Source of the DNA: a virus
Reading direction: 5' to 3' (one strand)
Virus record (IMG/VR): IMGVR_UViG_3300021960_000166
Coordinates: 1 to 41,926 of that record
DNA: 41,926 bases
Below, piece by piece: positions 21,501-28,993 of the stretch; the first letter of the stretch is position 1; every line of letters starts with the position of its first letter. The translations under genes and the position numbers were made by a program. The notes below the pieces were generated by a model. It made no database searches. It was not told the origin of the DNA and saw nothing but the letters and a program-made list of their open reading frames with translations.

Positions 21501-23905
21501 GTTAATTCTTCTTCACCTTTGATAAGTTCCATGTTGCCATAAGAGCTTAATACAATAAGATCATATCTTGACAAATAATAATCAATATCTGCTTGTCCGT
21601 ATGATCCTTGTGCTGGAACTAATGGTGCTCCCCAAGTAGTAAAGTCTCTATCGAGAGTATCAACGTTATCGTTAATAAAATTAGCACCAACATCTACATA
21701 GCCAAAGCTTGGATGTGGACTAATGTAAGGTCTGAAGTCAAAACACTCTCTTAAGTTGTATCTGTTACCATTTTCTGCGACATAAATTGGAATATCGCTT
21801 GGATTTAATCCGTTAGGATAACTGTCAACAGTGAAATAATATTCACCTGTTGTTGAATTAATTTGGAATACTTCAATTTCTACTTCAATGACTGTTCCTG
21901 CTGGTGGTTCTCCTGAACCTGATACATATTCAATATAAGACCAATCGTAGTAATGATCTTTTTGGTTATTAATTAATCTGAAACTTGGCGTAACATCACG
22001 ACCATTCACGTCTGTTACACTTACTAACCTATAAACGTCAGGTGCACCGAGAGAATATCTTTTCTTATTTGACTGATATGTTGGCCTTACGGTAGTGGTT
22101 GCGCTAACTTTACCATAAGGTGTGACACCTACATTATTTTCATTATAGAAAATAGTAGCGCCTGAAGCCGGCGTTGTGGCACAAGTAATTGTCATTTGTG
22201 TGAAGCCAACATTGTATGAAATATTAGATACTGCGTGATAAACACCACTTCCATCAATAACTAAAACATCACTTTGATTAAGTGCAAAGTTATTTCCACC
22301 CGCTGGTGTTAATACAAAATCGTTTCCTGTAGGAGTTGCGCCAGTAACTACTTTACGTTCTGGTATTGTGACGTTAGAAGTTGCAGAAACATTAGTCATA
22401 CCTGATGTAAAAACTTTAGGAGCACGCCGTGATTCTTCAAGAGTTGCGCCTGCAGAAAACTCTACATATGTTCCAGTAGATGTTCTACGAATTCTATTTA
22501 CGCTACTAAATGATTGTCCGTTATCCATTCGAGCGCCAAAAATGTATACCTTAGTAGGTGTTACGTTTGCAACAAATCCAGTACCAATTGGCGTCCCGCT
22601 ATTCATTAAATCTACAGCGATAAAATCGAGCTCTAATGCACCATTGTGCGCTGAAACAGGATCTAATTTAATAAAGCTTCCATAATCAACACCAATTGGA
22701 ACTTGTTCTATTGTGTCAGTGCCAGAAATTGGATCGATAGTAAATTCTTGTGGAGAAGTAGATTCTACTCTGTAACCTTTAACGTACGCTGTACCAGCAC
22801 CCACGAGAGCCTTTAAGTCGCCATTTCTTCTATCTGTTTTAATATTAAAATCCTGAAGAATATAATTGCCAGATTCTTCGTATGTTCTTCTAGCCATCTC
22901 AGTACCAATAACATTATATTGAGAGACGTCTCGAATAGTAACGGCATTACCGTTTCTGTATTTAATTAAACTAAAAAATGTAGGATCATTATCTGCAACG
23001 GTTTGATTAAGAACTACTAGCTGAGGAGTTAGTCTTAATCTATCTGCGCCTGGCGCGTTTTCATTAGTTGAGCCATTCGCGTTATCGTAAAGACTAGCAT
23101 CTTGTAAAGCAGTAACAAGATTTTCAGTAACTTGATAGCCAACAGCCTTTCCATCTGGTGCGCCATCGTATTTAGAAACAACAAGTGTTTGTGCATCGGC
23201 AAAAAGAAAATGTCCTTTTTGGAAAATAACACCTGGCGCTGCTTGAACACCAAAAGAATTTCCTGTTGCTAAAAGCGCTGGTGCTAATTGTGAGCATGCA
23301 ATTTGATCAACACCAGATTCTGAATAAACCGGATTTGTTTCAGTAGGCTCAAGAACACCGGTCTTATACCAATACTTATTGATTGTAAGTAATTCACCAT
23401 CTTGGAATTCTTTATATCCAGCGCTTTCGTTAGAATTTAAATAATTAATAAAGAACGTATTGAGATCTGGTGGTCTAGATTCAAAACCTTGGGCTGCAGA
23501 AACAACGTTTGCTATAAGGCCGGTGGTTGCACCAACAATTTGAAAAACCCAATCATATTCAATTTCTTCTGCGCCGACGCCTCCACCAGGAAGTTCGATA
23601 GTCGATACTCTTCTACTAATAAATTCTGTTGGGTTAAATTCTGTTCCTTCGTTAACAGAATCATCTTGCAATCTTACGAATTTTAGATCATTTAAGTTTG
23701 TAAAGTTGCAGCCTTTAACAATACTGCCTTCTTGAAAGATATTATCACCAAATTGTTCAATCTGCGATTGCAATACAGATTGAAGTTGTGTTAATTCTCT
23801 TGCTTGCAGCGCATACCCTGGTTTAAATAAAACTCTATAATATTGATTTTCTAGATCAAAATCATCAAAATATGGTGCTGTATTAAGATTAGTATTGATT
23901 GGCAT
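18536..23905 (-). CDS. Large DUF4815-type baseplate/tail structural protein, 1789 aa
   Basis: The N-terminus MPINTNLNTAPYFDDFD, then YYRVLFKPGYALQARELTQLQ and FGDNIFQEGSIVKG, is the hallmark of the DUF4815 family of marine T4-like phages. These proteins are encoded directly after gp8. Around residue 1095 lies SGLRPDTRHYFWFDKVDIN, and around 1170-1250 a beta-rich domain beginning LAQTFFIKEG. The last 150 residues are jelly-roll-like. No catalytic motif, signal peptide or membrane span was seen. The location matches that of T4 gp9 and gp10, which link wedge and fibres, so I infer a baseplate periphery or fibre-attachment role. Homology to gp10 itself is not visible by eye. AAAGGAAC precedes the start, 13 bases after gp8 ends. 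Confidence 0.75.
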   Translation of the reverse strand: MPINTNLNTAPYFDDFDLENQYYRVLFKPGYALQARELTQLQSVLQSQIEQFGDNIFQEGSIVKGCNFTNLNDLKFVRLQDDSVNEGTEFNPTEFISRRVSTIELPGGGVGAEEIEYDWVFQIVGATTGLIANVVSAAQGFESRPPDLNTFFINYLNSNESAGYKEFQDGELLTINKYWYKTGVLEPTETNPVYSESGVDQIACSQLAPALLATGNSFGVQAAPGVIFQKGHFLFADAQTLVVSKYDGAPDGKAVGYQVTENLVTALQDASLYDNANGSTNENAPGADRLRLTPQLVVLNQTVADNDPTFFSLIKYRNGNAVTIRDVSQYNVIGTEMARRTYEESGNYILQDFNIKTDRRNGDLKALVGAGTAYVKGYRVESTSPQEFTIDPISGTDTIEQVPIGVDYGSFIKLDPVSAHNGALELDFIAVDLMNSGTPIGTGFVANVTPTKVYIFGARMDNGQSFSSVNRIRRTSTGTYVEFSAGATLEESRRAPKVFTSGMTNVSATSNVTIPERKVVTGATPTGNDFVLTPAGGNNFALNQSDVLVIDGSGVYHAVSNISYNVGFTQMTITCATTPASGATIFYNENNVGVTPYGKVSATTTVRPTYQSNKKRYSLGAPDVYRLVSVTDVNGRDVTPSFRLINNQKDHYYDWSYIEYVSGSGEPPAGTVIEVEIEVFQINSTTGEYYFTVDSYPNGLNPSDIPIYVAENGNRYNLRECFDFRPYISPHPSFGYVDVGANFINDNVDTLDRDFTTWGAPLVPAQGSYGQADIDYYLSRYDLIVLSSYGNMELIKGEEELTAAPPKVESDKLAIAEIFIPGNPALSQAEAANQGKREYGVKAKPLGARNYTMKDLQKIERKIEGLEYYISLNQLESETSNLVVTDENGLNRFKNGFVVEPFNDLNLADIRNPRYSAAVKFNQKILTPAVITFPIDLKYASSTNSSIFPALGDTQVVTLERNSHVDIINQPFATNSRNCVSNFYKYVGLGYVSPPYDGAYDTTVNPVNIDIDLTEPLTELIDNIQEISPLTDTTVTTTGANVWTGGGTQTTVTSSLEISGGASITQEVGEFVTDFSMNPYMAARDIKIFMSGLRPDTRHYFWFDKVDINNRVHPGSAANKVELVSRQGARGAAVTSDSNGVLRAVFALPANTFFVGERILEIYDVSQYTNIESASTSGGFCSYNAYNFSIEKASLTATTRFPTYDVSQVTTVRNLPQRPIVTNDPLAQTFFIKEGMGAGSKTVYVSKIDLYFKRKSAINGVTVQLREVLNGYPTSKIIPFSSIHLTAGEVATSDDASAVTTVEFQAPVRLDTEKEYCFVVQPDANDPDYLIFTSKVGNLDLTPGPTNGLPVVQDWGDGVLFTSTNNRAWKSYQDEDVKFTLYRHNFNQSSGSVTLTNNDNEFLTVSNPTGRFDKGEMIYALKPLQGSTQSNISMVLGTNIITGVDLDDTYQVGEYIFVENAGQTEKDLFEIELVTATQITTVKPSSFTTNITGGTGTPAVVGNLSYYNFRNPTTMYLEASSASTKVFAASDTIVGLDSDSQATIVSVDDISISYFQPLINKSNDAATKTTLTGEFIDPAAPLSSYTTPLKFADDNVFNTKGALIYSHSNDPTNLKAFNIIVNAQNGGNNTSTPIIDVETSKLLCYQYKITNSPDTTAAYIGKRIELAADLDAEDIQVILTAYKPIDTDIKVYARPQNIHDSDSFDSIPWIELELIEGVGVFSSSTNIRDWREFTYKIPDSSKVGGVTSYVTPTGGTFEGFRRFAIKIELLSENNYVVPRCKDFRALALS

Positions 23906-23918
23906 TTATTTTGTTCCT

Positions 23919-25574
23919 TTAAAATTCAAAGACAATTTTGAATTCTTCTCTCGAAAGTTCATTTCTTGCTAACGGGAAAAAATCTTCCATATAATATACT
24001 TTACCCGTACGTTGAACATACTCTGAAAAAGTAACGTTATCTACTATTGGAGTATTTATTACTACGATCTGACCTGTTTCGTTGAATAAGTCTTTTGTAA
24101 GATCAAAGGCTGTATCTTGACCAACTTGATTAGGATAGATGTTATTATATTCAGCAATGTAAATAATTTCATTTGCTGAATCTATTTCGTGTACTATACC
24201 TGAAAAGGTAGTTTCATTTTGCTGGTTTACCTGAGTTATAATACTATTTACAGTGACTTTATTGTAATCTGGAGAATTGACTGCAATTCTATTATCAAAT
24301 ACGCTTGGTGTAACACCAGTAAAATCAGGATCTTTAACTATACCTACGCCGGTATATGTATTTGTATCACCAATTGATTCATTATCATCAGATAAAATAT
24401 AACCATATAAAAGATAATGGTGACACTTAAGTTCGTCTACTAAATCTGTACCGTGCCCGTCCGTTGGAGAAAGTATCGGACGAACAGTTGCTCTCACATC
24501 AGTAGAATTAGTAGCAGATGGATCAAAATCATAAAGAGGATCTACAACGCTAGCTTGAACTGTATTATATCCGTCACCAGCGCTAAGAATTGTAATAGTA
24601 CGAATTCTACCTTCAGAGTCAACATTAGGAATTGCTCGTGCTCCAGTACCATCTCCTTCTATTAATACTCTTGGAAAAATTGAAAAAGCATTATTAACTC
24701 CAACACCGTCTTGTGCAGGTAATCCGGGTGCGGTAGGATTTGCTGCTCGTCCTCCAGGATAAGTGATTAAGTCAATGTTGTCTTTAACTCTAATTGATGC
24801 ACGGTTTGTTTGTGTATCAAAATCATAAGTATCGATTTCGTATAATTCAAAAGAGCCGTTTGACTTAACAAAATAAATTGATTGTCCTGCGTAATAATCT
24901 TCACCTAATGCAAGAGTAGGATCTTCTCGAGTATTAACAGTTCCGTCTAAATCTGGTGTTTGACTTAGTGTCCCCGTCTTTTTAGAATATCCAAAGTTTG
25001 CATCGGGATTTTCTACCTGAATAATATTAATTTGAGATCCTCCAGAAGTTGGAACCGGATCTGCATCAAAAGTACCTGTTATAGGAATATAGCCCAGCGC
25101 GTTATAAGCTTCAAATTCAATTAAACTTAAAGAATACATGAATTTCCAAACGTATCCGTCACCAGTTCCATATGTTTGGTCTGGTTGGTTTGTATCCCAA
25201 ACCGGAGGAGCAATTGTTGGACTTTCAAAGTTATTAAACAAACACTTATAAACTCTATAATCACCTGTATCGTTATTCGTAGGTCCTACGACAGCATAAA
25301 ATTTTTCACCTTCAAGATCAACAGAGTCGTCATATTGAACATATGTTTCTCCGGCTTGCCACGGATAATATTTGATCATATATTTTGTATCAATATTATT
25401 CACTATTTTTCCAAAAAGAGTTTTAGCTAAAAATTCGTTTTGTGATTTAATAGAATTTTCTGGTGTAATATTTTCAATAGCAGAAACAAAAACAAAATAG
25501 TCACTCGCTAAAGCATCAACTACGACCTTTCTTGTCGTATCTGTTTTAAATTCTGTTGTTAATATTTCTGGCAT
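23919..25574 (-). CDS. gp8: Baseplate wedge protein gp8
   Basis: 551 residues against 334 in T4; the longer form is usual in marine relatives. The order of motifs follows T4 gp8: TEFKTDTTRK near the start, DYRVYKCLFNN near residue 105, TGDGYVWKFMYS near 140, and the C-terminal VYYMEDFFPLARNELSREEF. That last stretch corresponds to the T4 ending around IYMENRPPI. In T4, gp8 is one of the core subunits of the six baseplate wedges and binds gp7, gp10 and gp6. The extra length is mostly in the middle (residues about 180-400), which includes a Gly/Asp-rich SAGDGYNTV stretch. A TAATAAATA element overlaps the preceding stop codon, about 25 bases upstream, so this gene may have its own late promoter. 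Confidence 0.85.
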   Translation of the reverse strand: MPEILTTEFKTDTTRKVVVDALASDYFVFVSAIENITPENSIKSQNEFLAKTLFGKIVNNIDTKYMIKYYPWQAGETYVQYDDSVDLEGEKFYAVVGPTNNDTGDYRVYKCLFNNFESPTIAPPVWDTNQPDQTYGTGDGYVWKFMYSLSLIEFEAYNALGYIPITGTFDADPVPTSGGSQINIIQVENPDANFGYSKKTGTLSQTPDLDGTVNTREDPTLALGEDYYAGQSIYFVKSNGSFELYEIDTYDFDTQTNRASIRVKDNIDLITYPGGRAANPTAPGLPAQDGVGVNNAFSIFPRVLIEGDGTGARAIPNVDSEGRIRTITILSAGDGYNTVQASVVDPLYDFDPSATNSTDVRATVRPILSPTDGHGTDLVDELKCHHYLLYGYILSDDNESIGDTNTYTGVGIVKDPDFTGVTPSVFDNRIAVNSPDYNKVTVNSIITQVNQQNETTFSGIVHEIDSANEIIYIAEYNNIYPNQVGQDTAFDLTKDLFNETGQIVVINTPIVDNVTFSEYVQRTGKVYYMEDFFPLARNELSREEFKIVFEF

Positions 25575-25597
25575 GATTCAACCTATTATCCTTTGGT

Positions 25598-25606
25598 TAT
25601 TTATTA
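25598..25606 (-). promoter_or_regulatory. Late-promoter-like element before gp8, overlapping the subtilase stop
   Basis: The - strand reads TAATAAATA, one base off the TATAAATA consensus in its last eight bases. Its first TAA is the subtilase stop codon. It lies 24 bases before the gp8 ATG. Because the same nine bases also occur inside genes, this is suggestive only. Confidence 0.45.
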
Positions 25607-27316
25607 CCCTTTCGCGCGTATCCTAGGACGGGGCCACGCTCGACCCGAAGTGGGTCTTGCTTTACTATTTAATTTTGGTACTATTGTTCCAGATTCCGGT
25701 CTTTGATTTTCCCAATATAATAATAAGTTAGGGGCGCCATGTAAGCTAGTAAAATCTGACATGTCTGAAGCGCCAGAATCAAACATTTTATTTGTAGACG
25801 CATTAGAAATTAACCATTCCTTAGCTTCAGTTTGAGTTAATCCTTGATTACTTTCTAATAAAAGCGCTATTACGCCTGCAACTTGTGGCGAGGCAAAACT
25901 TGTTCCGTATCTTTTTTGAATCTCATAAGATGCGTTTCTAGGATCATTAAAAGTTCCACTTGTTCTAACCGCTGCTTGAATAGCGGTACCAGCAGCCCAG
26001 AGATCAATTCTATCTCCTTGATTGCTATCAAGTCTTCTTCTGTCATTTACGTGATAAGAAGAATTACCTACACTAATTGTTTCTGGAACTGTTTGACCGT
26101 TGGCACTACCTCCAGCTCTATTTGGATATATTCCATCACTTATAGCTCCTCCACCCAAGTCTTGCAAAAACGCAACGTTATTGTAGTCTTGATTTGTGGG
26201 CTTGACCAGTCTGGTAAACTCGTTTCCGGTGCCACAGATCAATATGATTCCATCGTCAAAAGCATCTTCAATATCAGCTTCTATTGCGTCGAAGTATGCG
26301 TCATTATCTTCTACGTTAATGCCGGGTTGCATATACCAATTTCCATTATATACTGCAACACCTCTAGCAGTAAGTTCACCATCAGTTAATACTCTTCCTG
26401 GGGCAAAATAAGCCCCTCTATAACTTATAGCTGCAATTCCATCATATGACGATGTTATGTCAGCCTCGGTGGTCGATGGCCCGAAACTTGCATTAACTAC
26501 AGTTGGATTTCTTCTACCCGTTTCAGAATTAACTGCTTTTGTATTATGCCATTCTCTTATATAATCCCAAGAATTTGCTTCCGTTAATCTGTTTCCTCCA
26601 TCTGCGTTATAATTTGGTGTGGCACCTGTATAAGATCTAAAATTAAATATGTTTGCGTCTCTTGCCCAACCTAAGCGATTCCCGGCTATAACTGATGCTA
26701 CACTTGTTCCGTGATTACTACTACTGGAATCTTCTGGTCTATGTGTATAATCATATGTTCCATTAGTTCCATAACCGAGTTGTGCAGTTAAAGAAAACCA
26801 ATTAAATTGAGTAACGCGGGTTCCTCCAGTTCCGTCTGCGTTTACTGCAAATTCTGGATGATTTATTTCAACAAATCCGTCAAACACTAAAACATCTACG
26901 TTTTTTCCGGAAGCTGTTATATTAAAATTACTAGAGGCTGTGGTTGTTCCATCCCATCCCCAATTTACTACGTTATCTCTGATCGTATGTCTTAAAATAC
27001 CCCATTGAAGATTAGCGGTAGCATTTCCAGAAGTTCTTTCATATGTACCATCCGCGCTATAACCATAATCAACTTGTTTTAAATTGTTAATAAACTCTGC
27101 TAAAGTTACTGCTCTTACTCTTTCGTCTTTACGTATTTCTTTTGCTTCTTCAGTAGTTAACATATAATGAGTGTTACGACTGATTGTTCTTCTTAAATGT
27201 AAACCAACTGATCTATCAGGAATATAAAGACTACCGCCCGGCGTTTCCATGTCATCATAGAAATCTTCTAGGTCTTCTCTATTGTGAAGAGTGACAATAT
27301 ATTCTTTAAGTGCCAT
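25604..27316 (-). CDS. Subtilisin-family (S8) serine protease in the baseplate cluster
   Basis: 570 residues. Residues about 1-75 resemble an I9 inhibitor prodomain (EYIVTLHNREDL, then HYMLTTEEAKEIRKDERVRAV). The catalytic set of a subtilase is complete: Asp146 in VLVFDGFV, His202 in NHGTSVASVIAG, Ser473 in GTSFASPQVAG, and the oxyanion-hole Asn365 in CGTGNE. NASFG at about 285 fits the substrate-binding strand. There is no signal peptide, as expected for a protein packaged in a virion or acting in the lysing cell. The C-terminus (about 535-570) is basic and Pro-rich. It follows the cupredoxin fibre gene by one base and ends just before gp8. Possible roles are processing phage fibres or cutting a host surface protein or S-layer. 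Neither is shown by sequence. Family assignment is firm, role open. Confidence 0.87.
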   Translation of the reverse strand: MALKEYIVTLHNREDLEDFYDDMETPGGSLYIPDRSVGLHLRRTISRNTHYMLTTEEAKEIRKDERVRAVTLAEFINNLKQVDYGYSADGTYERTSGNATANLQWGILRHTIRDNVVNWGWDGTTTASSNFNITASGKNVDVLVFDGFVEINHPEFAVNADGTGGTRVTQFNWFSLTAQLGYGTNGTYDYTHRPEDSSSSNHGTSVASVIAGNRLGWARDANIFNFRSYTGATPNYNADGGNRLTEANSWDYIREWHNTKAVNSETGRRNPTVVNASFGPSTTEADITSSYDGIAAISYRGAYFAPGRVLTDGELTARGVAVYNGNWYMQPGINVEDNDAYFDAIEADIEDAFDDGIILICGTGNEFTRLVKPTNQDYNNVAFLQDLGGGAISDGIYPNRAGGSANGQTVPETISVGNSSYHVNDRRRLDSNQGDRIDLWAAGTAIQAAVRTSGTFNDPRNASYEIQKRYGTSFASPQVAGVIALLLESNQGLTQTEAKEWLISNASTNKMFDSGASDMSDFTSLHGAPNLLLYWENQRPESGTIVPKLNSKARPTSGRAWPRPRIRAKG

Positions 27317-27317
27317 A

Positions 27318-28958
27318 TTAAGCTTCTAATTGAAGAAGTGTTAATGTTACATCAACCGCAGAAGTTGATCCCGATAGATTTCGTACTGCCGCATAAATTG
27401 TTGTACCAGGTGTCGCATCTCCATTCCAACCGAGAGCCGCTGGTGTAAAGTCAACTGTTTCAGCACCAGTTGTGACAACTTCTGCAATTACGCCGGCGGT
27501 TGGGGCTGGATCTTGTGTTTGTAATCTACTTGCGTCTGAAGTTCTTTTAGCGCTCGTAATGTAAAGTCTTACCCATGCTGCTCTGTCTGTAGCAATTTTA
27601 AGAAGAGAGTAAGATTTAAACCCGGTAATATCTAAGTTTTCATCAGTATTATTTGCATGAGTACCAGAAGTTGCTCCATTAGATGTTGAACGAGAAGGAG
27701 TACTACCGCCACCACCTGCAGCAGCTTCAACAACAATGGTACCAACCATCGATCCATGCGCTGTACAGATATATTGGTAGTTTCCTGAGAAAGACGCAGG
27801 AACTTTCCAAAATAATGTTCCACCGTATGCACCACCTTGTGTGAAGTCATTATATACGTTACCGCTTGTCAGTTCAAAGATTCCATCTGCAATATCTGAA
27901 CCGCCAGTAGTCTGAATTTTAAATGGGTGTGTGCCGCTTGGATCATAAGATAAATCAAATCCAATCGTAGTACCTGCTTTAACATAAATTGTTGGGTTAT
28001 CTGTTGTTCCGTATTGATCGAATCGATATGCAGTTGATCCATTTGCAGAAACAGTCAATACAGTTGAAGCATTTTTCCAAATATTTTCAAATGATTGTTG
28101 ATCTGATTGAGCAGCAGGTTGATCTGTGAGACCGGCAAAAGTTGGATTGAGATCAAAATTTTGCCAATCATTACCATTCCATTTTAATACCTGATTGGTT
28201 TGAACATTTGATATATCTGTATCAGTAAGGCTAGTCATAGAAACTGAGGCGGTTGAGACTGTTGCAAATTCTAAACCATTAGCACCTGAGTTAACTACAA
28301 GAGACTGTCCGGCAGTACCATAAGAACTTGGAGTATCTGTTAAATCGAGAGAAGTTGCTACACCGGATCCACCGGCGATTGTGATTGTTTTAGTTGCACC
28401 GTTGCCGGTAACCGTGACACCAGAACCTGTGAAGTTAAGAGTACTAGCATCTGTAGATAAAGCAACACCTTCATCTTCAACTGTAACACCACCGCCACCG
28501 CCCGATTGATTAGACCAAGTAAATGTTCCATCGCCGTTTGATACAAGCACTTGAGTTGCTGCACCAACATTAGTAACGTTATCGATATATGAATGAAGGT
28601 CTAATGGATCGGTATAGCTTGTAACATCCATAGCAGAATTATCTGTAAGTAATTTTCTCCATTCGCCGTGGCAATAATATAGCGCCCCGGTGTCGTGTGC
28701 ATGAGCTATAACGCCATGATGTGCAGTTGTATCTAATGCTAATACTTGAGCTTCTGTATTATAAAGAAATGAAATCTTGTTGGCTGTAAGAAGTAATTCA
28801 ATTTCACCACTACCATTTACAAGGTTGGTAAGAGTATTACCTCCAAGAGCGTTATAGATTTCAGTAGTATTTTCGTTGACTTTCGTCATCGCAGTGCGTA
28901 TAGGATCGCCTGTCCCGTCGTTGGCTACTAAACCTGTGTCAACTAGTTGCTTTGCCAT
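27318..28958 (-). CDS. Fibre/structural protein with a cupredoxin-like domain, 546 aa
   Basis: The N-terminal MAKQLVDTGLVANDGTGDP is a common start of phage fibre and neck-appendage proteins. Residues about 50-290 are a low-complexity shaft with a GGGGG linker and a WNGNDWQNFD module. Residues about 305-413 form a cupredoxin-like domain whose four type-1 copper ligands appear present: His344 (THPFKI), Cys398, His401 and Met404 in CTAHGSM. The C-x2-H-x2-M spacing is that of amicyanin. A GGGGS linker follows, then a C-terminal beta domain (about 435-546). Marine phage structural proteins often carry related domains ending in a CxxHxxM-like motif, so this is probably an adhesive beta-sandwich. 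Electron transfer is not implied. Copper binding is inferred from the residues only. It is next to, and likely co-expressed with, the subtilase. Confidence 0.78.
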   Translation of the reverse strand: MAKQLVDTGLVANDGTGDPIRTAMTKVNENTTEIYNALGGNTLTNLVNGSGEIELLLTANKISFLYNTEAQVLALDTTAHHGVIAHAHDTGALYYCHGEWRKLLTDNSAMDVTSYTDPLDLHSYIDNVTNVGAATQVLVSNGDGTFTWSNQSGGGGGVTVEDEGVALSTDASTLNFTGSGVTVTGNGATKTITIAGGSGVATSLDLTDTPSSYGTAGQSLVVNSGANGLEFATVSTASVSMTSLTDTDISNVQTNQVLKWNGNDWQNFDLNPTFAGLTDQPAAQSDQQSFENIWKNASTVLTVSANGSTAYRFDQYGTTDNPTIYVKAGTTIGFDLSYDPSGTHPFKIQTTGGSDIADGIFELTSGNVYNDFTQGGAYGGTLFWKVPASFSGNYQYICTAHGSMVGTIVVEAAAGGGGSTPSRSTSNGATSGTHANNTDENLDITGFKSYSLLKIATDRAAWVRLYITSAKRTSDASRLQTQDPAPTAGVIAEVVTTGAETVDFTPAALGWNGDATPGTTIYAAVRNLSGSTSAVDVTLTLLQLEA

Positions 28959-28984
28959 GATTTCTCCGAAATTATTTTATTTAC

Positions 28985-28993
28985 TATTTATTA
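28985..28993 (-). promoter_or_regulatory. Late-promoter-like element before the cupredoxin fibre gene
   Basis: The - strand reads TAATAAATA, with its first TAA being the stop codon of the upstream wedge gene, 27 bases before the ATG at 28958. This is the same arrangement as before gp8. A GGAGAAA ribosome binding site follows. Confidence 0.5.

Noticed and set aside
24054-24062. TAATAAATA inside gp8 as a promoter for the DUF4815 gene, and the same nine bases at 34014-34022
   Set aside because: Both encode V-I-N-T in frame and lie 150-470 bases from the next start. They look like chance matches in AT-rich coding DNA and lower the weight of the motif in general.
27318-28958. The cupredoxin domain as a photosynthetic plastocyanin gene
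   Set aside because: It lies inside a fibre protein, without a signal peptide, and next to Gly-rich linkers. Spacing is of the amicyanin type.
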